64,000 bases of DNA from Streptomyces sp. Mut1 (GTDB lineage Bacteria; Actinomycetota; Actinomycetes; Streptomycetales; Streptomycetaceae): positions 2,922,001 through 2,986,000 of the forward strand of contig NZ_CP120997.1 in NCBI RefSeq assembly GCF_030719295.1, read 5' to 3'. A program made the position numbers and the translations under genes. Position 1 is the first letter of the stretch, and each line of letters begins with the position of its first letter. The notes under the pieces are model-generated. The model searched no databases, was not told the origin of the DNA, and saw only the letters and a program-made list of their open reading frames with translations. Below, piece after piece: positions 26,501 to 33,924 of this stretch.

Positions 26501-26685
26501 GCCTCGTCGATCCAGTCCCCGGTGCCCTCCGGCGCGGTCGCGCCGTCGGCCCGCACGGACCGCAGATCACCGGAGCCGTCCCCGAGCATCGTCAGGATCG
26601 GGCCGTCGAAGCGCGCGAGGGGCGTGATGCTCTCCGCGATCTCGGCGCCGTCGAGTTCCGGGTAGTAGTCGGCCGGAGATGTCAC
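23554..26685 (-). CDS. lanM1: Class II lanthipeptide synthetase LanM (first copy, LanM1)
   Basis: A 1043-aa synthetase. Dehydratase residues: D212 and H214 (GDTHHHGR), K234 (VVHKPRD), D306 and H308 (ARDMHFENIL), D323 (PIDLETLL), and the Arg/Thr pair in RYVHNPTALYG. The cyclase domain keeps the zinc ligands C876 (WCHGATG), C929 and H930 (WCHGDLG). It is much more diverged from LanM2 than a recent duplicate would be. An Ala/Glu/Gly/Thr-rich insert of about 35 residues follows the second zinc motif (about 941-975). It is the first enzyme gene, 236 bases after the beta precursor gene, with the LanT start inside its stop. Confidence 0.96.
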   Translation of the reverse strand: MTSPADYYPELDGAEIAESITPLARFDGPILTMLGDGSGDLRSVRADGATAPEGTGDWIDEAEEYPFQRVVRSLAAHVAATGPLAGHEDLLHDPRALLREVLTRTEVRLREVCTRPLVAAVNRARERGVLTGSTPQERYRSFVRQAVDSSFEEAGGLAFPVLRGLVPLLVRNERVAVGEVLRRLAADRADLARVLGLDPADRLVSLGAAEGDTHHHGRSVGVLTFRSGRRVVHKPRDVSCEAAYERLVPALNARYGTRLAAARVLRCDGYGYVEYVEAEDVADVSARFLRESGELAAVLYLLNARDMHFENILPTRRGPVPIDLETLLHPERLHHGPVPEAPGNAYAAIGGSVYGIGILPLVMPGKGPDAGHIDLGFLGGQGRGATPFKSLRFENPYTDRISLVLRSSAAAERRTVAGAVTEARVRELGRCMAEGFTRLYRAVLADREGWTGLLRRTATGARVRYVHNPTALYGQTLRMTSGPAALDGTGTYLALLKRVAIASKSGDRPLVRSEIRQLAERDVPYFTVAADGTDLCDGSGAPVGSSFDSSPLQQALDKAGRLSEPDLREQLRLIHSAFSSRFPDNHLGAAGTTPAGGPAPDAALRREEMTALVRRLCDRLVETSLPDQFAHLPRTWIGPIASADANRPWPPGVLGYDLYTGRTGPALALASAARLLGDGAYRELPVQIFSTTAEILATRGYETRSVQQAGFAGYTGMAGVLFALASAGRLLDEKDWVAAAQGALPLVMDQIRAAPADRLPMDVIGGLAGVIPCVAAVGGPHAPEALAALAGLLTRLLRDPARTADPLFAQSGFAHGVSGALHALCRTHPVLSGAEAASVRETAAGLLERLRHFHDPAEDNWFSSTAGDRTYSTGWCHGATGIALSLAACAETFGEHFGERPGHEGCGRLRDRAARNLVAHGFGRNLTWCHGDLGNHDVLRALAEAEAEPGAEAQAGTAGTGARRAGTGTGGAGVPALRDSLAEVEDRWLHPDAFARKIDDSTSRYAHTSSLMVGTAGIVVHLVGRLDPAVRLSPVTLTLEDRR

Positions 26686-26921
26686 GTTCGGGTTCTCCTG
26701 GAGCGCTGGCGGGAGGAACAGGAAGGGGGCGGCGGACGGCCGTTGCCGGGGGACGCCGGCACGGGCCGGCCGACGGGACGGGGCCGGGGGCCGGTCGGTG
26801 GAGCGGCCGTGGGCGGGGACCGGTGAGCCGGAACGGAACGGGCGGTGAGGCCCCGACCCGGCCCGCCGGCCCGCCGCACAACGCGGCCCGACGCTTCACC
26901 GTCTGTGGCGGCGGACTCCCG
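26686..26921 (-). promoter_or_regulatory. GC-rich spacer between precursor and synthetase genes
   Basis: These 236 bases contain no gene and are dense in G/C runs able to fold. In lanthipeptide operons this position often carries a partial terminator that keeps precursor mRNA in excess over enzyme mRNA. I see no single clean hairpin, so this role is suggested only by position. Confidence 0.35.
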
Positions 26922-27092
26922 TCAGCACTGGCTGGTGCACTTGGTGGTCGGACAGGCCGCAGCCGACACCAGGGTGACCGTGGCTATGCACCACGGACCC
27001 GACAGCACACCACCGTGGGACTCCGTCTCACTCAGCTCCACGAGCTCCAGCTCGTCGTAGCCGCCGAGAAGGTCGTCGTTGTTGTCTCGCAT
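26922..27092 (-). CDS. lanA2: Two-peptide lantibiotic beta precursor (LanA2)
   Basis: A 56-aa precursor from ATG 27092, with GGAGG upstream. The acidic leader (DDLLGGYDELELVELSETES) ends HGG at residue 28, a double-glycine site for LanT. The 28-residue core starts VLSGPWC and ends CPTTKCTSQC, identical to the last ten residues of haloduracin beta as I recall it and close to lichenicidin and lacticin beta endings. It has four Cys and eight Ser/Thr. By analogy the C-terminal rings form from Thr/Ser to Cys19, Cys24 and Cys28. A second GG at residues 10-11 lies too early to be the processing site. It is 22 bases after the alpha gene. Confidence 0.95.
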   Translation of the reverse strand: MRDNNDDLLGGYDELELVELSETESHGGVLSGPWCIATVTLVSAAACPTTKCTSQC

Positions 27093-27114
27093 GATGCGTT
27101 CCCTCCGGGACGTG

Positions 27115-27282
27115 TCAGTTGCAGTTCGGCTGGCACTCGACGGTGAGGGTGCACCAGCCACCCTTGTTCCCGAGGTAGTCCGAGAGGGAGAACGTGTTGG
27201 TGCTGCACGCAAGCCGCGCGCCGACCGCGTCGAACTCCTGCTCCTGGATCTCCTCCAGCAGGGAAATGTCGCCCTCGTACAT
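27115..27282 (-). CDS. lanA1: Two-peptide lantibiotic alpha precursor (LanA1)
   Basis: A 55-aa precursor from ATG 27282. The leader carries LLEEIQEQEFDAVGA; the core from Cys26 begins CSTNTFSLSDY, matching lacticin 3147 A1, and continues LGNKG, then WCTLTVECQPNC, the mersacidin-like lipid II-binding motif (CTLTxEC) of alpha peptides. It has four core Cys. It is a natural mix of lacticin 3147 A1 (N-terminal half) and haloduracin alpha (LGNKG and CTLTVEC). Three residues, RLA, separate the GA-type protease site from Cys26, whereas known relatives have GA directly before Cys1. First gene of the operon. Confidence 0.95.
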   Translation of the reverse strand: MYEGDISLLEEIQEQEFDAVGARLACSTNTFSLSDYLGNKGGWCTLTVECQPNCN

Positions 27283-27460
27283 GAGGAACCCCTTCCTTCG
27301 CTTCACTCCGGGCTCCGGCCGGACCATCCGGACCTCATAACCCGCCCCGATCCTCGGGCCCCTCTGTTGCACCCCCGCATCCCGCTGCGCACGGCCGCCG
27401 CATGTGCGGTGCATAGGAGGGGCACAAAGGGCAGTACGGGCATCCGGCCCGGCTCGCGGG

Positions 27461-27508
27461 GCCGGGCGGGAAGCCGGGCAGCCGGGCGGGAAGCCGGGCA
27501 GCCGGGCA
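27461..27508. repeat. 20-bp tandem direct repeat upstream of lanA1
   Basis: Two perfect adjacent copies of GCCGGGCGGGAAGCCGGGCA (27461-27480, 27481-27500) plus eight bases of a third, about 180-225 bases before the lanA1 start. SARPs bind direct repeats, so it may be an activator site, though the distance from a promoter is large. Confidence 0.6.
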
Positions 27509-27614
27509 CAACAGACATGCAGAGGGCATGTCACGTCTCGTCTTCGGCGGCGGCTCCCGAACACGGGGGCTAGCCCCACTGTCCCGGGCGGCTCCTCTTC
27601 GTACCGTGGACACC

Positions 27615-28040
27615 ATGGACGCACCCGACACCGAGCTCGACAAGGAGCTCAAGGCCACCTTGCAGGCCCGCAGCGAGCTGGGGACCGACTACGACTCCGC
27701 GCTCGTCGAGTCGTTCCTGGAGAAGGTGGAACAGCGACTCGACGTCACGCTCGACCGCAGGGTCCGGCGGCACCTCGCGGAGCAGCAGACCGCCGTCGCC
27801 CGGGGCGCGCGTGCGCCGGGGCAGCCCATGGGTCACTTCGGCGAGCGCTTCGGGTTCGGGATCATCTCGCTGGTCCTGGCCGTCCCGCTGTCCGCCATCG
27901 GCGCCGCGAACGCCGGCATCGGCGGGCTCATCGTGGCCTGGCTCGGGATCGTCGGCGTCAACGTCTTCCAGGCGGGCCACGGCAGGCGCCTGTTCCGCGG
28001 GCGCGAGGAGCGGCGGGCGGCCTCCGACTGGGAGGAGTGA
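27615..28040 (+). CDS. Conserved small membrane protein of unknown function
   Basis: A 141-aa protein. The N-terminal half is charged and helical (DKELKATLQARSELG, LVESFLEKVEQRLDVTLDRRVRRHLAEQQ); a hydrophobic hairpin follows (GIISLVLAVPLSAIGAANAGIGGLIVAWLGIVGVNVFQ) with a basic, acidic-ending tail. ATG 27615 is preferred to a GTG nine bases upstream; no strong ribosome site favours either. It resembles a membrane protein family that I recall as widespread in Streptomyces next to the cbs region. Transcribed away from the lanthipeptide operon, it marks the return to core genome. A strong terminator follows. Confidence 0.75.
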   Translation: MDAPDTELDKELKATLQARSELGTDYDSALVESFLEKVEQRLDVTLDRRVRRHLAEQQTAVARGARAPGQPMGHFGERFGFGIISLVLAVPLSAIGAANAGIGGLIVAWLGIVGVNVFQAGHGRRLFRGREERRAASDWEE

Positions 28041-28095
28041 GCGCACGGCTCACGTGTCCGGGGGCGGAGGCGTGGGCGCGTCGCGCAAAGGAGTG

Positions 28096-28154
28096 TCGCG
28101 GGGACCGCCACACCCCCGGTTGCCCGGGGGGCGGGACGACGGCGGTCCCCGCGA
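28096..28154. terminator. Strong hairpin downstream of the membrane protein gene
   Basis: Perfect 14-bp arms TCGCGGGGACCGCC / GGCGGTCCCCGCGA enclose 31 bases that themselves pair (CCCCCGG...CCGGGGG). Located 55 bases past the stop at 28040. Confidence 0.75.
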
Positions 28155-28319
28155 AGGACGACGCGGTCCGGGTCAGGGCCGGTCTGCGCGTCCGGGCGAC
28201 GGTGGAGGTCCGGGAGCCGCTCCGTAGTCCGTGTCGCCGTACTCGGTGCCGGCGGGCTTCCCCGCCGACACCCACCAATGTGCCGGAGCCGTGTTAAGCC
28301 GGTGCTGCGCCCGCGTGTC

Positions 28320-28351
28320 GCACACGTACCGTTTTCGCGAAGCGCGTGTGC
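28320..28351 (-). terminator. Possible terminator of cbs
   Basis: GCACACG and CGTGTGC pair across 18 bases that contain CGCG/CGCG, starting six bases past the cbs stop. A second small hairpin, CGGCGGG-CTTC-CCCGCCG, lies near 28248-28265. Confidence 0.45.
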
Positions 28352-28357
28352 ACCGTC

Positions 28358-29767
28358 CTACGGCTTCGTGGCGGCGGCCGTGTCCTTCGCCAGGTACGCC
28401 AGCAGGTCCTGGCGGCTGACCACGCCCTTCGGCTTGCCCTCCACCAGCACGATCGCCGCGTCCGCGGCTCCCGTACCGCCGAGCACCGCCATCAGGTCCT
28501 CGACCGGCTCGCCGGAGCCGACCTGCGGCAGCGGCGGCGACATGTGCTTCTCCAGCGGGTCCAGGAGCGAGGCGCGCTGCGCGAACAGCGCGTTCAGCAG
28601 CTCCCGCTCGACCACCGAGCCGATGACCTCGGCGGCCATCACGTCCGGGTGGCCCGCGCCCGGCTTCACGATCGGCATCTGCGAGACGCCGTACTCGCGC
28701 AGCACGTCGATCGCCTCCCCGACCGTCTCCTCCGGGTGCATGTGGACGAGGGTCGGGATCGGCCCCTCCTTGTGGTTCAGGACGTCCGCGACCCGGGCGG
28801 AGGGACCGGAGTCCTCCAGGAAGCCGTAGTCGGCCATCCACTCGTCGTTGAAGATCTTGCTCAGGTAGCCGCGGCCGCTGTCCGGGAGGAGCACGACGAC
28901 CACGTCATCGGGTCCGAGCCGCTTCGCGACCTCCAGCGCGCCGACGACGGCCATGCCGCAGGAACCGCCGACGAGCAGCCCCTCCTCCTTGGCGAGGCGC
29001 CGGGTCATCTGGAAGGAGTCCTTGTCGGACACGGCGACGATCTCGTCGGTGACCGTCCGGTCGTACGCCGTCGGCCAGAAGTCCTCGCCGACGCCCTCGA
29101 CCAGGTACGGCCGGCCGGAGCCGCCGGAGTAGACCGAGCCCTCCGGGTCCGCGCCGACGACCTGGACCGCGCCTCCGCTGACCTCCTTCAGATAGCGGCC
29201 GGTGCCGCTGATCGTGCCGCCGGTGCCGACCCCGGCCACGAAGTGGGTGATCTTCCCCTCCGTCTGCTCCCACAGCTCGGGACCGGTGGTCTCGTAGTGG
29301 GAACGGGGGTTGTTCGGGTTGGAGTACTGGTCGGGCTTCCAGGCTCCCGGCGTCTCACGGACCAGGCGGTCGGAAACGTTGTAGTACGAGTCGGGGTGCT
29401 CGGGGTCGACCGCCGTGGGGCAGACGACGACCTCGGCACCGTAGGCGCGCAGCACGTTGATCTTGTCCGTGGACACCTTGTCCGGGCAGACGAAGACGCA
29501 CTTGTACCCCTTCTGCTGCGCGACGATCGCCAGGCCGACGCCCGTGTTCCCGCTCGTCGGCTCGACGATCGTGCCGCCGGGTTTCAGCTCGCCGCTCTGC
29601 TCGGCGGCCTCGATCATGCGCAGGGCGATCCGGTCCTTCACCGACCCGCCGGGGTTGAAGTATTCGACCTTGGCCAGGACTGTCGCCTGGATGCCGGCCG
29701 TGACGCTGCGCAGCCTCACCAGCGGGGTGTTGCCTACGAGACTGATCATCGAATCGTGGAATTGCAC
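28358..29767 (-). CDS. cbs: Cystathionine beta-synthase
   Basis: A 469-aa PLP enzyme joining serine and homocysteine to cystathionine (reverse transsulfuration). The catalytic lysine is K44 in NPGGSVKDR; TSGNTGVGLAIVA binds substrate and the Gly-rich AGVGTGGTISGTGRY loop holds the PLP phosphate. A tandem CBS-domain pair occupies about residues 335-465. No N-terminal heme domain is present. The GTG at 29767 is chosen because CGGAG lies six bases upstream and the sequence HDSMISLVGNTPLVRL begins as in other actinobacterial enzymes; an in-frame extension to 29938 is unlikely. Transcribed divergently from the SGNH hydrolase gene. Confidence 0.93.
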   Translation of the reverse strand: MQFHDSMISLVGNTPLVRLRSVTAGIQATVLAKVEYFNPGGSVKDRIALRMIEAAEQSGELKPGGTIVEPTSGNTGVGLAIVAQQKGYKCVFVCPDKVSTDKINVLRAYGAEVVVCPTAVDPEHPDSYYNVSDRLVRETPGAWKPDQYSNPNNPRSHYETTGPELWEQTEGKITHFVAGVGTGGTISGTGRYLKEVSGGAVQVVGADPEGSVYSGGSGRPYLVEGVGEDFWPTAYDRTVTDEIVAVSDKDSFQMTRRLAKEEGLLVGGSCGMAVVGALEVAKRLGPDDVVVVLLPDSGRGYLSKIFNDEWMADYGFLEDSGPSARVADVLNHKEGPIPTLVHMHPEETVGEAIDVLREYGVSQMPIVKPGAGHPDVMAAEVIGSVVERELLNALFAQRASLLDPLEKHMSPPLPQVGSGEPVEDLMAVLGGTGAADAAIVLVEGKPKGVVSRQDLLAYLAKDTAAATKP

Positions 29768-29916
29768 CGTGTACTCCGGGGTCTCCGAGATGGTCCGGCA
29801 AGCGTATGCGTACGAGCCCGGGATTGGGTGAAGCGATTGAACGACGGCCGGTAGCGGGCAGGTAGCTCTGTGTACGGCTGTACGGCGGTACGTGGGACGA
29901 GGAGGTGGACCGGACT

Positions 29917-30975
29917 GTGTCGACGGCAAGGGTGGCACGGCGGATCGCGGCGGGCGCGGCCTACGGCGGTGGCAGCATCGGGCTGCTGGGGGCCGCGGCG
30001 GTGGGTGTCCTGCTGGCGGAGGTCCAGCTGGCGAAGCGGCTGGTGGGCGGCGGGGTCGCCCCGGTCCCGCCGAGCGCGGACGGGCGGTACGGGGTGGCGT
30101 TCGCGGGGCCGGCGGAGCCGTTGCGCTTCGGGCTGCTCGGGGACTCCACGGCGGCCGGGCAGGGGGTGCGCAGGGCCGGGCAGACCCCGGGGGCGCTGCT
30201 GGCCTCGGGGCTCGCGGCGGTGTCGGAGCGGCCGGTGGATCTGCGCAATGTCGCGCTGCCGGGGGCCCGGTCGGACGATCTGGAGCGGCAGGTCTCGCTG
30301 CTGCTCGCGGACCCGTCCCGGATGCCGGACGTGTGCGTGATCATGATCGGCGCGAACGATGTGACGCACCGGATGCCCGCCACGCAGTCGGTGCGCTGTC
30401 TGACCACGGCGGTGCGCAGGCTGCGGACGGCCGGTGCCGAGGTCGTCGTCGGGACCTGTCCGGACCTGGGCACGATCGAGCCGGTCTACCAGCCGCTGCG
30501 CTGGCTGGCCCGGCGGGTGAGCCGACAGCTCGCCGCGGCCCAGACGATCGGCGCGGTGGAGCAGGGCGGGCGCACGGTGTCGCTGGGCGACCTGCTGGGG
30601 CCGGAGTTCGAGGCGAACCCGAGGGAGCTGTTCGGCCCGGACAACTACCACCCCTCCGCCGAGGGGTACGCGACGGCGTCCATGGCGGTCCTGCCGACGC
30701 TCTGCGCGGTGCTGGGCCTGTGGCCGGAGACGGACCGGCTGGACGGCGCCCGCAGCGAGGGCATGCTGCCGGTGGCCAAGGCGGCCTCCCAGGCGGCCAA
30801 GGAGGCCGGTACGGAGGTCACCGGGGCCCGCGCGCCCTGGGCGCTGCTCAAGCACCGCAGGCGACGGCGCCTGCCCGCGCCCACGGAACCGCGTCCGGAC
30901 CCGGAGGCCGGTGGCTCCACGCGGCTCGAACGCCATTCCGGCACCGACACGGGCACCTCGCCGCGCCACGCGTGA
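29917..30975 (+). CDS. SGNH/GDSL hydrolase
   Basis: A 352-aa esterase-like enzyme. Block I LRFGLLGDSTAAG gives the nucleophile Ser77; block III VIMIGANDVTHRM supplies the oxyanion Asn147; block V PDNYHPSAEGY gives Asp242 and His245. The N-terminus (AAYGGGSIGLLGAAAVGVLLAEVQLAKRLV) is a membrane segment or uncleaved signal, so the catalytic domain is probably extracytoplasmic. The C-terminal 60 residues are basic and Pro-rich. GTG 29917 follows GGAGGTGG by eight bases, better than a GTG at 29905. The substrate is unknown; lipid or glycan esters are typical. Confidence 0.88.
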   Translation: MSTARVARRIAAGAAYGGGSIGLLGAAAVGVLLAEVQLAKRLVGGGVAPVPPSADGRYGVAFAGPAEPLRFGLLGDSTAAGQGVRRAGQTPGALLASGLAAVSERPVDLRNVALPGARSDDLERQVSLLLADPSRMPDVCVIMIGANDVTHRMPATQSVRCLTTAVRRLRTAGAEVVVGTCPDLGTIEPVYQPLRWLARRVSRQLAAAQTIGAVEQGGRTVSLGDLLGPEFEANPRELFGPDNYHPSAEGYATASMAVLPTLCAVLGLWPETDRLDGARSEGMLPVAKAASQAAKEAGTEVTGARAPWALLKHRRRRRLPAPTEPRPDPEAGGSTRLERHSGTDTGTSPRHA

Positions 30976-30984
30976 GAGAGCTGA

Positions 30985-31000
30985 CTGAGCGGTTGCTTAG
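30985..31000. promoter_or_regulatory. Near-palindrome upstream of thiolase gene
   Basis: CTGAGC-GGTT-GCTTAG, one mismatch from perfect symmetry, lies about 110 bases before the thiolase start. It looks like a TetR-family operator of the kind that controls fatty acid metabolism genes, but no regulator gene is adjacent. Confidence 0.35.
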
Positions 31001-31107
31001 AAAAGAGGTCCGCATCACATGCCGCGTCGGGTGACCTCGGAGGTACGTCCGGGTAACTTCCAGAGCAGTCGTGCCAGACAGCCTTCCAGCCCTCATGGAG
31101 CCGCGTG

Positions 31108-32328
31108 ATGCCCGAAGCCGTGATCGTCTCTGCCGCCCGCTCGCCCATCGGCCGGGCCTTCAAGGGGTCGCTGAAGGACCTGCGTGCGGACGACCTGACC
31201 GCCACGATCATCCGGACCGCACTGGCCAAGGTCCCCGAGCTGGACCCGAAGGACATCGACGACCTGATGCTCGGCTGCGGCCTGCCCGGCGGCGAGCAGG
31301 GCAACAACCTGGGCCGCGTCGTCGCCGTACAGATGGGAATGGACCACCTTCCCGGCTGTACGGTCACCCGCTACTGCTCCTCCTCGCTCCAGACCAGCCG
31401 CATGGCCCTGCACGCCATCAAGGCCGGCGAGGGCGACGTGTTCCTCTCGGCCGGTGTCGAGATGGTGTCCCGCTTCACCAAGGGCAACTCCGACAGCCTG
31501 CCGGACACGCACAACCCGCTCTTCGCCGAGGCCGAGGCCCGCACCGCGGCCCGCGCCGAGGAGTCCGGCGCGAGCTGGCACGACCCGCGCGAGGACGGCC
31601 TGGTCCCGGACGCGTACATCGCGATGGGCCAGACCGCGGAGAACCTCGCCCGGCTCAAGGGCATCACCCGCCAGGACATGGACGAGTTCGGCGTACGGTC
31701 GCAGAACCTCGCCGAGGAGGCCCTGAAGAACGGCTTCTGGGAGCGCGAGATCACCCCGGTGACGACGCCGGACGGCACGGTCGTCGCGAAGGACGACGGG
31801 CCGCGCGCGGGCGTCACGCTGGAGGGCGTCCAGGGCCTCAAGCCCGTCTTCCGCCCCGACGGCCTGGTCACGGCCGCCAACTGCTGCCCGCTCAACGACG
31901 GCGCCGCCGCGCTCGTGATCATGTCCGACACCAAGGCCCGCGAGCTGGGCCTGACCCCGCTGGCCCGGATCGTCTCCACCGGGGTCTCCGGCCTCTCCCC
32001 CGAGATCATGGGCTACGGCCCCGTCGAGGCGAGCAAGCAGGCGCTGAAGCGGGCCGGGCTGACCATCGGTGACATCGACCTGGCCGAGATCAACGAGGCG
32101 TTCGCCGCGCAGGTCATCCCCTCCTACCGGGACCTCGGCCTGCCGCTGGAGAAGGTCAACGTCAACGGCGGCGCCATCGCCGTCGGCCACCCCTTCGGCA
32201 TGACCGGCGCGCGGATCACCGGCACGCTGATCAACAGCCTCCAGTTCCACGACAAGCAGTTCGGCCTGGAGACCATGTGCGTCGGCGGCGGCCAGGGCAT
32301 GGCGATGGTCATCGAGCGCCTGAGCTGA
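31108..32328 (+). CDS. Acetyl-CoA C-acetyltransferase (thiolase)
   Basis: A 406-aa thiolase of normal length. Acyl-accepting Cys90 sits in [12 protein letters not shown], His361 in [12 protein letters not shown] and the proton-shuttling Cys391 in [10 protein letters not shown]. It condenses or cleaves acyl-CoA in fatty acid breakdown or acetoacetyl-CoA formation; the sequence does not settle the direction. ATG 31108 is used because GGAG lies seven bases upstream; a GTG sits one codon earlier. It stands alone, without other beta-oxidation genes. A perfect hairpin follows. Confidence 0.92.
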   Translation: MPEAVIVSAARSPIGRAFKGSLKDLRADDLTATIIRTALAKVPELDPKDIDDLMLGCGLPGGEQGNNLGRVVAVQMGMDHLPGCTVTRYCSSSLQTSRMALHAIKAGEGDVFLSAGVEMVSRFTKGNSDSLPDTHNPLFAEAEARTAARAEESGASWHDPREDGLVPDAYIAMGQTAENLARLKGITRQDMDEFGVRSQNLAEEALKNGFWEREITPVTTPDGTVVAKDDGPRAGVTLEGVQGLKPVFRPDGLVTAANCCPLNDGAAALVIMSDTKARELGLTPLARIVSTGVSGLSPEIMGYGPVEASKQALKRAGLTIGDIDLAEINEAFAAQVIPSYRDLGLPLEKVNVNGGAIAVGHPFGMTGARITGTLINSLQFHDKQFGLETMCVGGGQGMAMVIERLS

Positions 32329-32393
32329 GCGGACCCGGCCTTCCGGCCCCGCGCGACGCGGTGGCCGGTTCCGAGCCCCGACCGTGACCGAAT

Positions 32394-32426
32394 CTCCCCC
32401 AGGATGTGATCTATCTCCTGGGGGAG
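32394..32426 (+). terminator. Terminator of the thiolase gene
   Basis: Perfect 11-bp arms CTCCCCCAGGA / TCCTGGGGGAG with an 11-base loop, 65 bases past the thiolase stop. Confidence 0.7.
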
Positions 32427-32576
32427 AGCCATTTCCGCAGGTCACACCCACACCAGGGGGGTACCCCGGGCACAAAGACCTGTCCAATTCGTGACGTAAT
32501 GCACTGACACAGGGTGCCGTTGGGGCACAAGCTGATGTAGGAAGTCGGAGGATCGATTGAAACCGGGAGTAAGTCA

Positions 32577-33440
32577 GTGAGCGCCATGCCTCTTGCCCTG
32601 TTGCTGACCACCGCCGCCGCCACGGCCGTGGGCGCCGCCGCTCTGCACGCCGCTCACGGGCTGCGCAAGCAGGTTTCGGCCCTGCGGAAGGAGCTGGCCG
32701 ACGGCCACGCCCGTACAACGGCGGTACCCGCTCAGAGTCGCCATGACACCACCTCCGCCGAAGAAATACGCGCGGCGGTCGCCGACGCGCTGGCCGAGGA
32801 GCGGGAGCGGGAGCTCGCCGAGGCCCGTGCGTTCTGGGCCTCCCAGGAGGCGCGGGACGCCGCCGACGCCCCCTCGCTGCTGGGCGGTCTGGCCGGTCTG
32901 GGCGAGGACGCGCCGTTCTTCATGCCCCGCCAGAGCGACTTCGCCGGTCTCGAATCGATGGACCTCGACGCCACCGAGGCGCTGGACGAGCTGACCGAGC
33001 TCGCCGGGGTGACGGAGCTGACGGACATGGCCGAGCTGCCGGAGACCGCGGAGTTCGCCGAGGACTCCCCCGAGCTGGCCGCGGCCCGCCGCCGCCACCC
33101 CTCGCACCCCGACTTCGTGCCGGTGCAGACACCCGTCGTCACCGACCACGAGCGCACGGTGAACCGCCTGGAGGAGCTGGCCGACAGCCGCACCGAGCTC
33201 TCCGACGTGCGCCCCGGCCCGCTCGGCACGCTCGACGTCTACGTGTTCGCCGACGGCACCACGCTCTGCATGACCCCCGGCCACCGCGAGACGGCCGAGC
33301 GTCTGGCCGAGTCGCTGCGCGCGGGTGAGCACCCGGTGCTGCTGGGCGGTTCCGGTGTCTCCGGCGCGTACGCGCTGACGTTCTCGTGCGGCCGGGAGAA
33401 CGTCTACATACTGGCCGACCGCGTCATAGCGAGCTTCTAG
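32577..33440 (+). CDS. Membrane-anchored coiled-coil protein of unknown function
   Basis: A 287-aa protein from GTG 32577 with GGGAG seven bases upstream. An N-terminal hydrophobic helix (MPLALLLTTAAATAVGAAAL) is followed by a short coiled coil (GLRKQVSALRKELAD), a second charged helix (EEIRAAVADALAEERERELAEARAFWASQEA), a highly acidic Glu/Leu/Thr repeat region (about 120-165: EALDELTELAGVTELTDMAEL) and a small C-terminal globular domain (LGTLDVYVFADGTTLCMTPGHRETAERLAESL). I do not recognise the family. It stands alone between terminators. Confidence 0.75.
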   Translation: MSAMPLALLLTTAAATAVGAAALHAAHGLRKQVSALRKELADGHARTTAVPAQSRHDTTSAEEIRAAVADALAEERERELAEARAFWASQEARDAADAPSLLGGLAGLGEDAPFFMPRQSDFAGLESMDLDATEALDELTELAGVTELTDMAELPETAEFAEDSPELAAARRRHPSHPDFVPVQTPVVTDHERTVNRLEELADSRTELSDVRPGPLGTLDVYVFADGTTLCMTPGHRETAERLAESLRAGEHPVLLGGSGVSGAYALTFSCGRENVYILADRVIASF

Positions 33441-33524
33441 CGCTCCGACCGGTCTCCGGCTCCACCCCCACCCCACCGGGAGCGGCACTCGCCGGCCGCC
33501 CTCGGACCCCGCGCGTGCCGCCCC

Positions 33525-33842
33525 CTACGCGAAGGCCCGCGCGGCGGCCTCCTCGACGCATCGCACGGCCTCGTCCAGCTCGACGGACGGGGCCGTTTCC
33601 AGTGCCACCGCCAGATCGCGCCCCGCGACGGCGAGCTGGTCGCCGACCGCGAACATCCCGGCGTCCGGCATGACCCTCGGCTCCCGGTCCGGCGCCTCGG
33701 CGCGCTGCGCCCGCGCCGCCAGCTCCCGCGCCGCGGCCAGTCCCTCGGCCGCCGCTCCCCGCCGCAGCCTGCTCTGCGGGGCGGCGCGCAGCCGGTCGGC
33801 GAATCGGTCCACGGCGGTGATCAGGGCAGTCGTATCGAGCAC
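33525..33842 (-). CDS. Small helical protein of unknown function
   Basis: A 105-aa protein from GTG 33842. Nearly all alpha-helical and Ala/Arg/Glu-rich (VDRFADRLRAAPQSRLRRG, GLAAARELAARAQRAE, VELDEAVRCVEEAAARAF). No membrane segment, signal or known motif. Codon third positions are GC-rich as in true genes, and the Leu/Ala pattern reads as a short helical bundle, but independent evidence is thin. It lies just downstream of the Bax-inhibitor gene's terminator and convergent to the coiled-coil protein gene. Confidence 0.55.
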   Translation of the reverse strand: MLDTTALITAVDRFADRLRAAPQSRLRRGAAAEGLAAARELAARAQRAEAPDREPRVMPDAGMFAVGDQLAVAGRDLAVALETAPSVELDEAVRCVEEAAARAFA

Positions 33843-33866
33843 CCGCCGACCCTACCCCGCACACGC

Positions 33867-33908
33867 GAAGCGGCCCGCAGGCTCCGTCCGGAGTCCGCGG
33901 GCCGCTTC
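33867..33908 (-). terminator. Terminator of the Bax-inhibitor-1 gene
   Basis: Perfect 12-bp arms GAAGCGGCCCGC / GCGGGCCGCTTC enclosing an 18-base loop that contains CTCC-GTCC-GGAG, 17 bases past the stop at 33925. Confidence 0.75.
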
Positions 33909-33924
33909 GACGGTCCCGGGGTGG

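Noticed and set aside
29768..29938. N-terminal extension of cystathionine beta-synthase
   Set aside because: Extension is Pro/Arg-rich without family similarity and lacks a ribosome site; GTG 29767 has one and gives the normal length.
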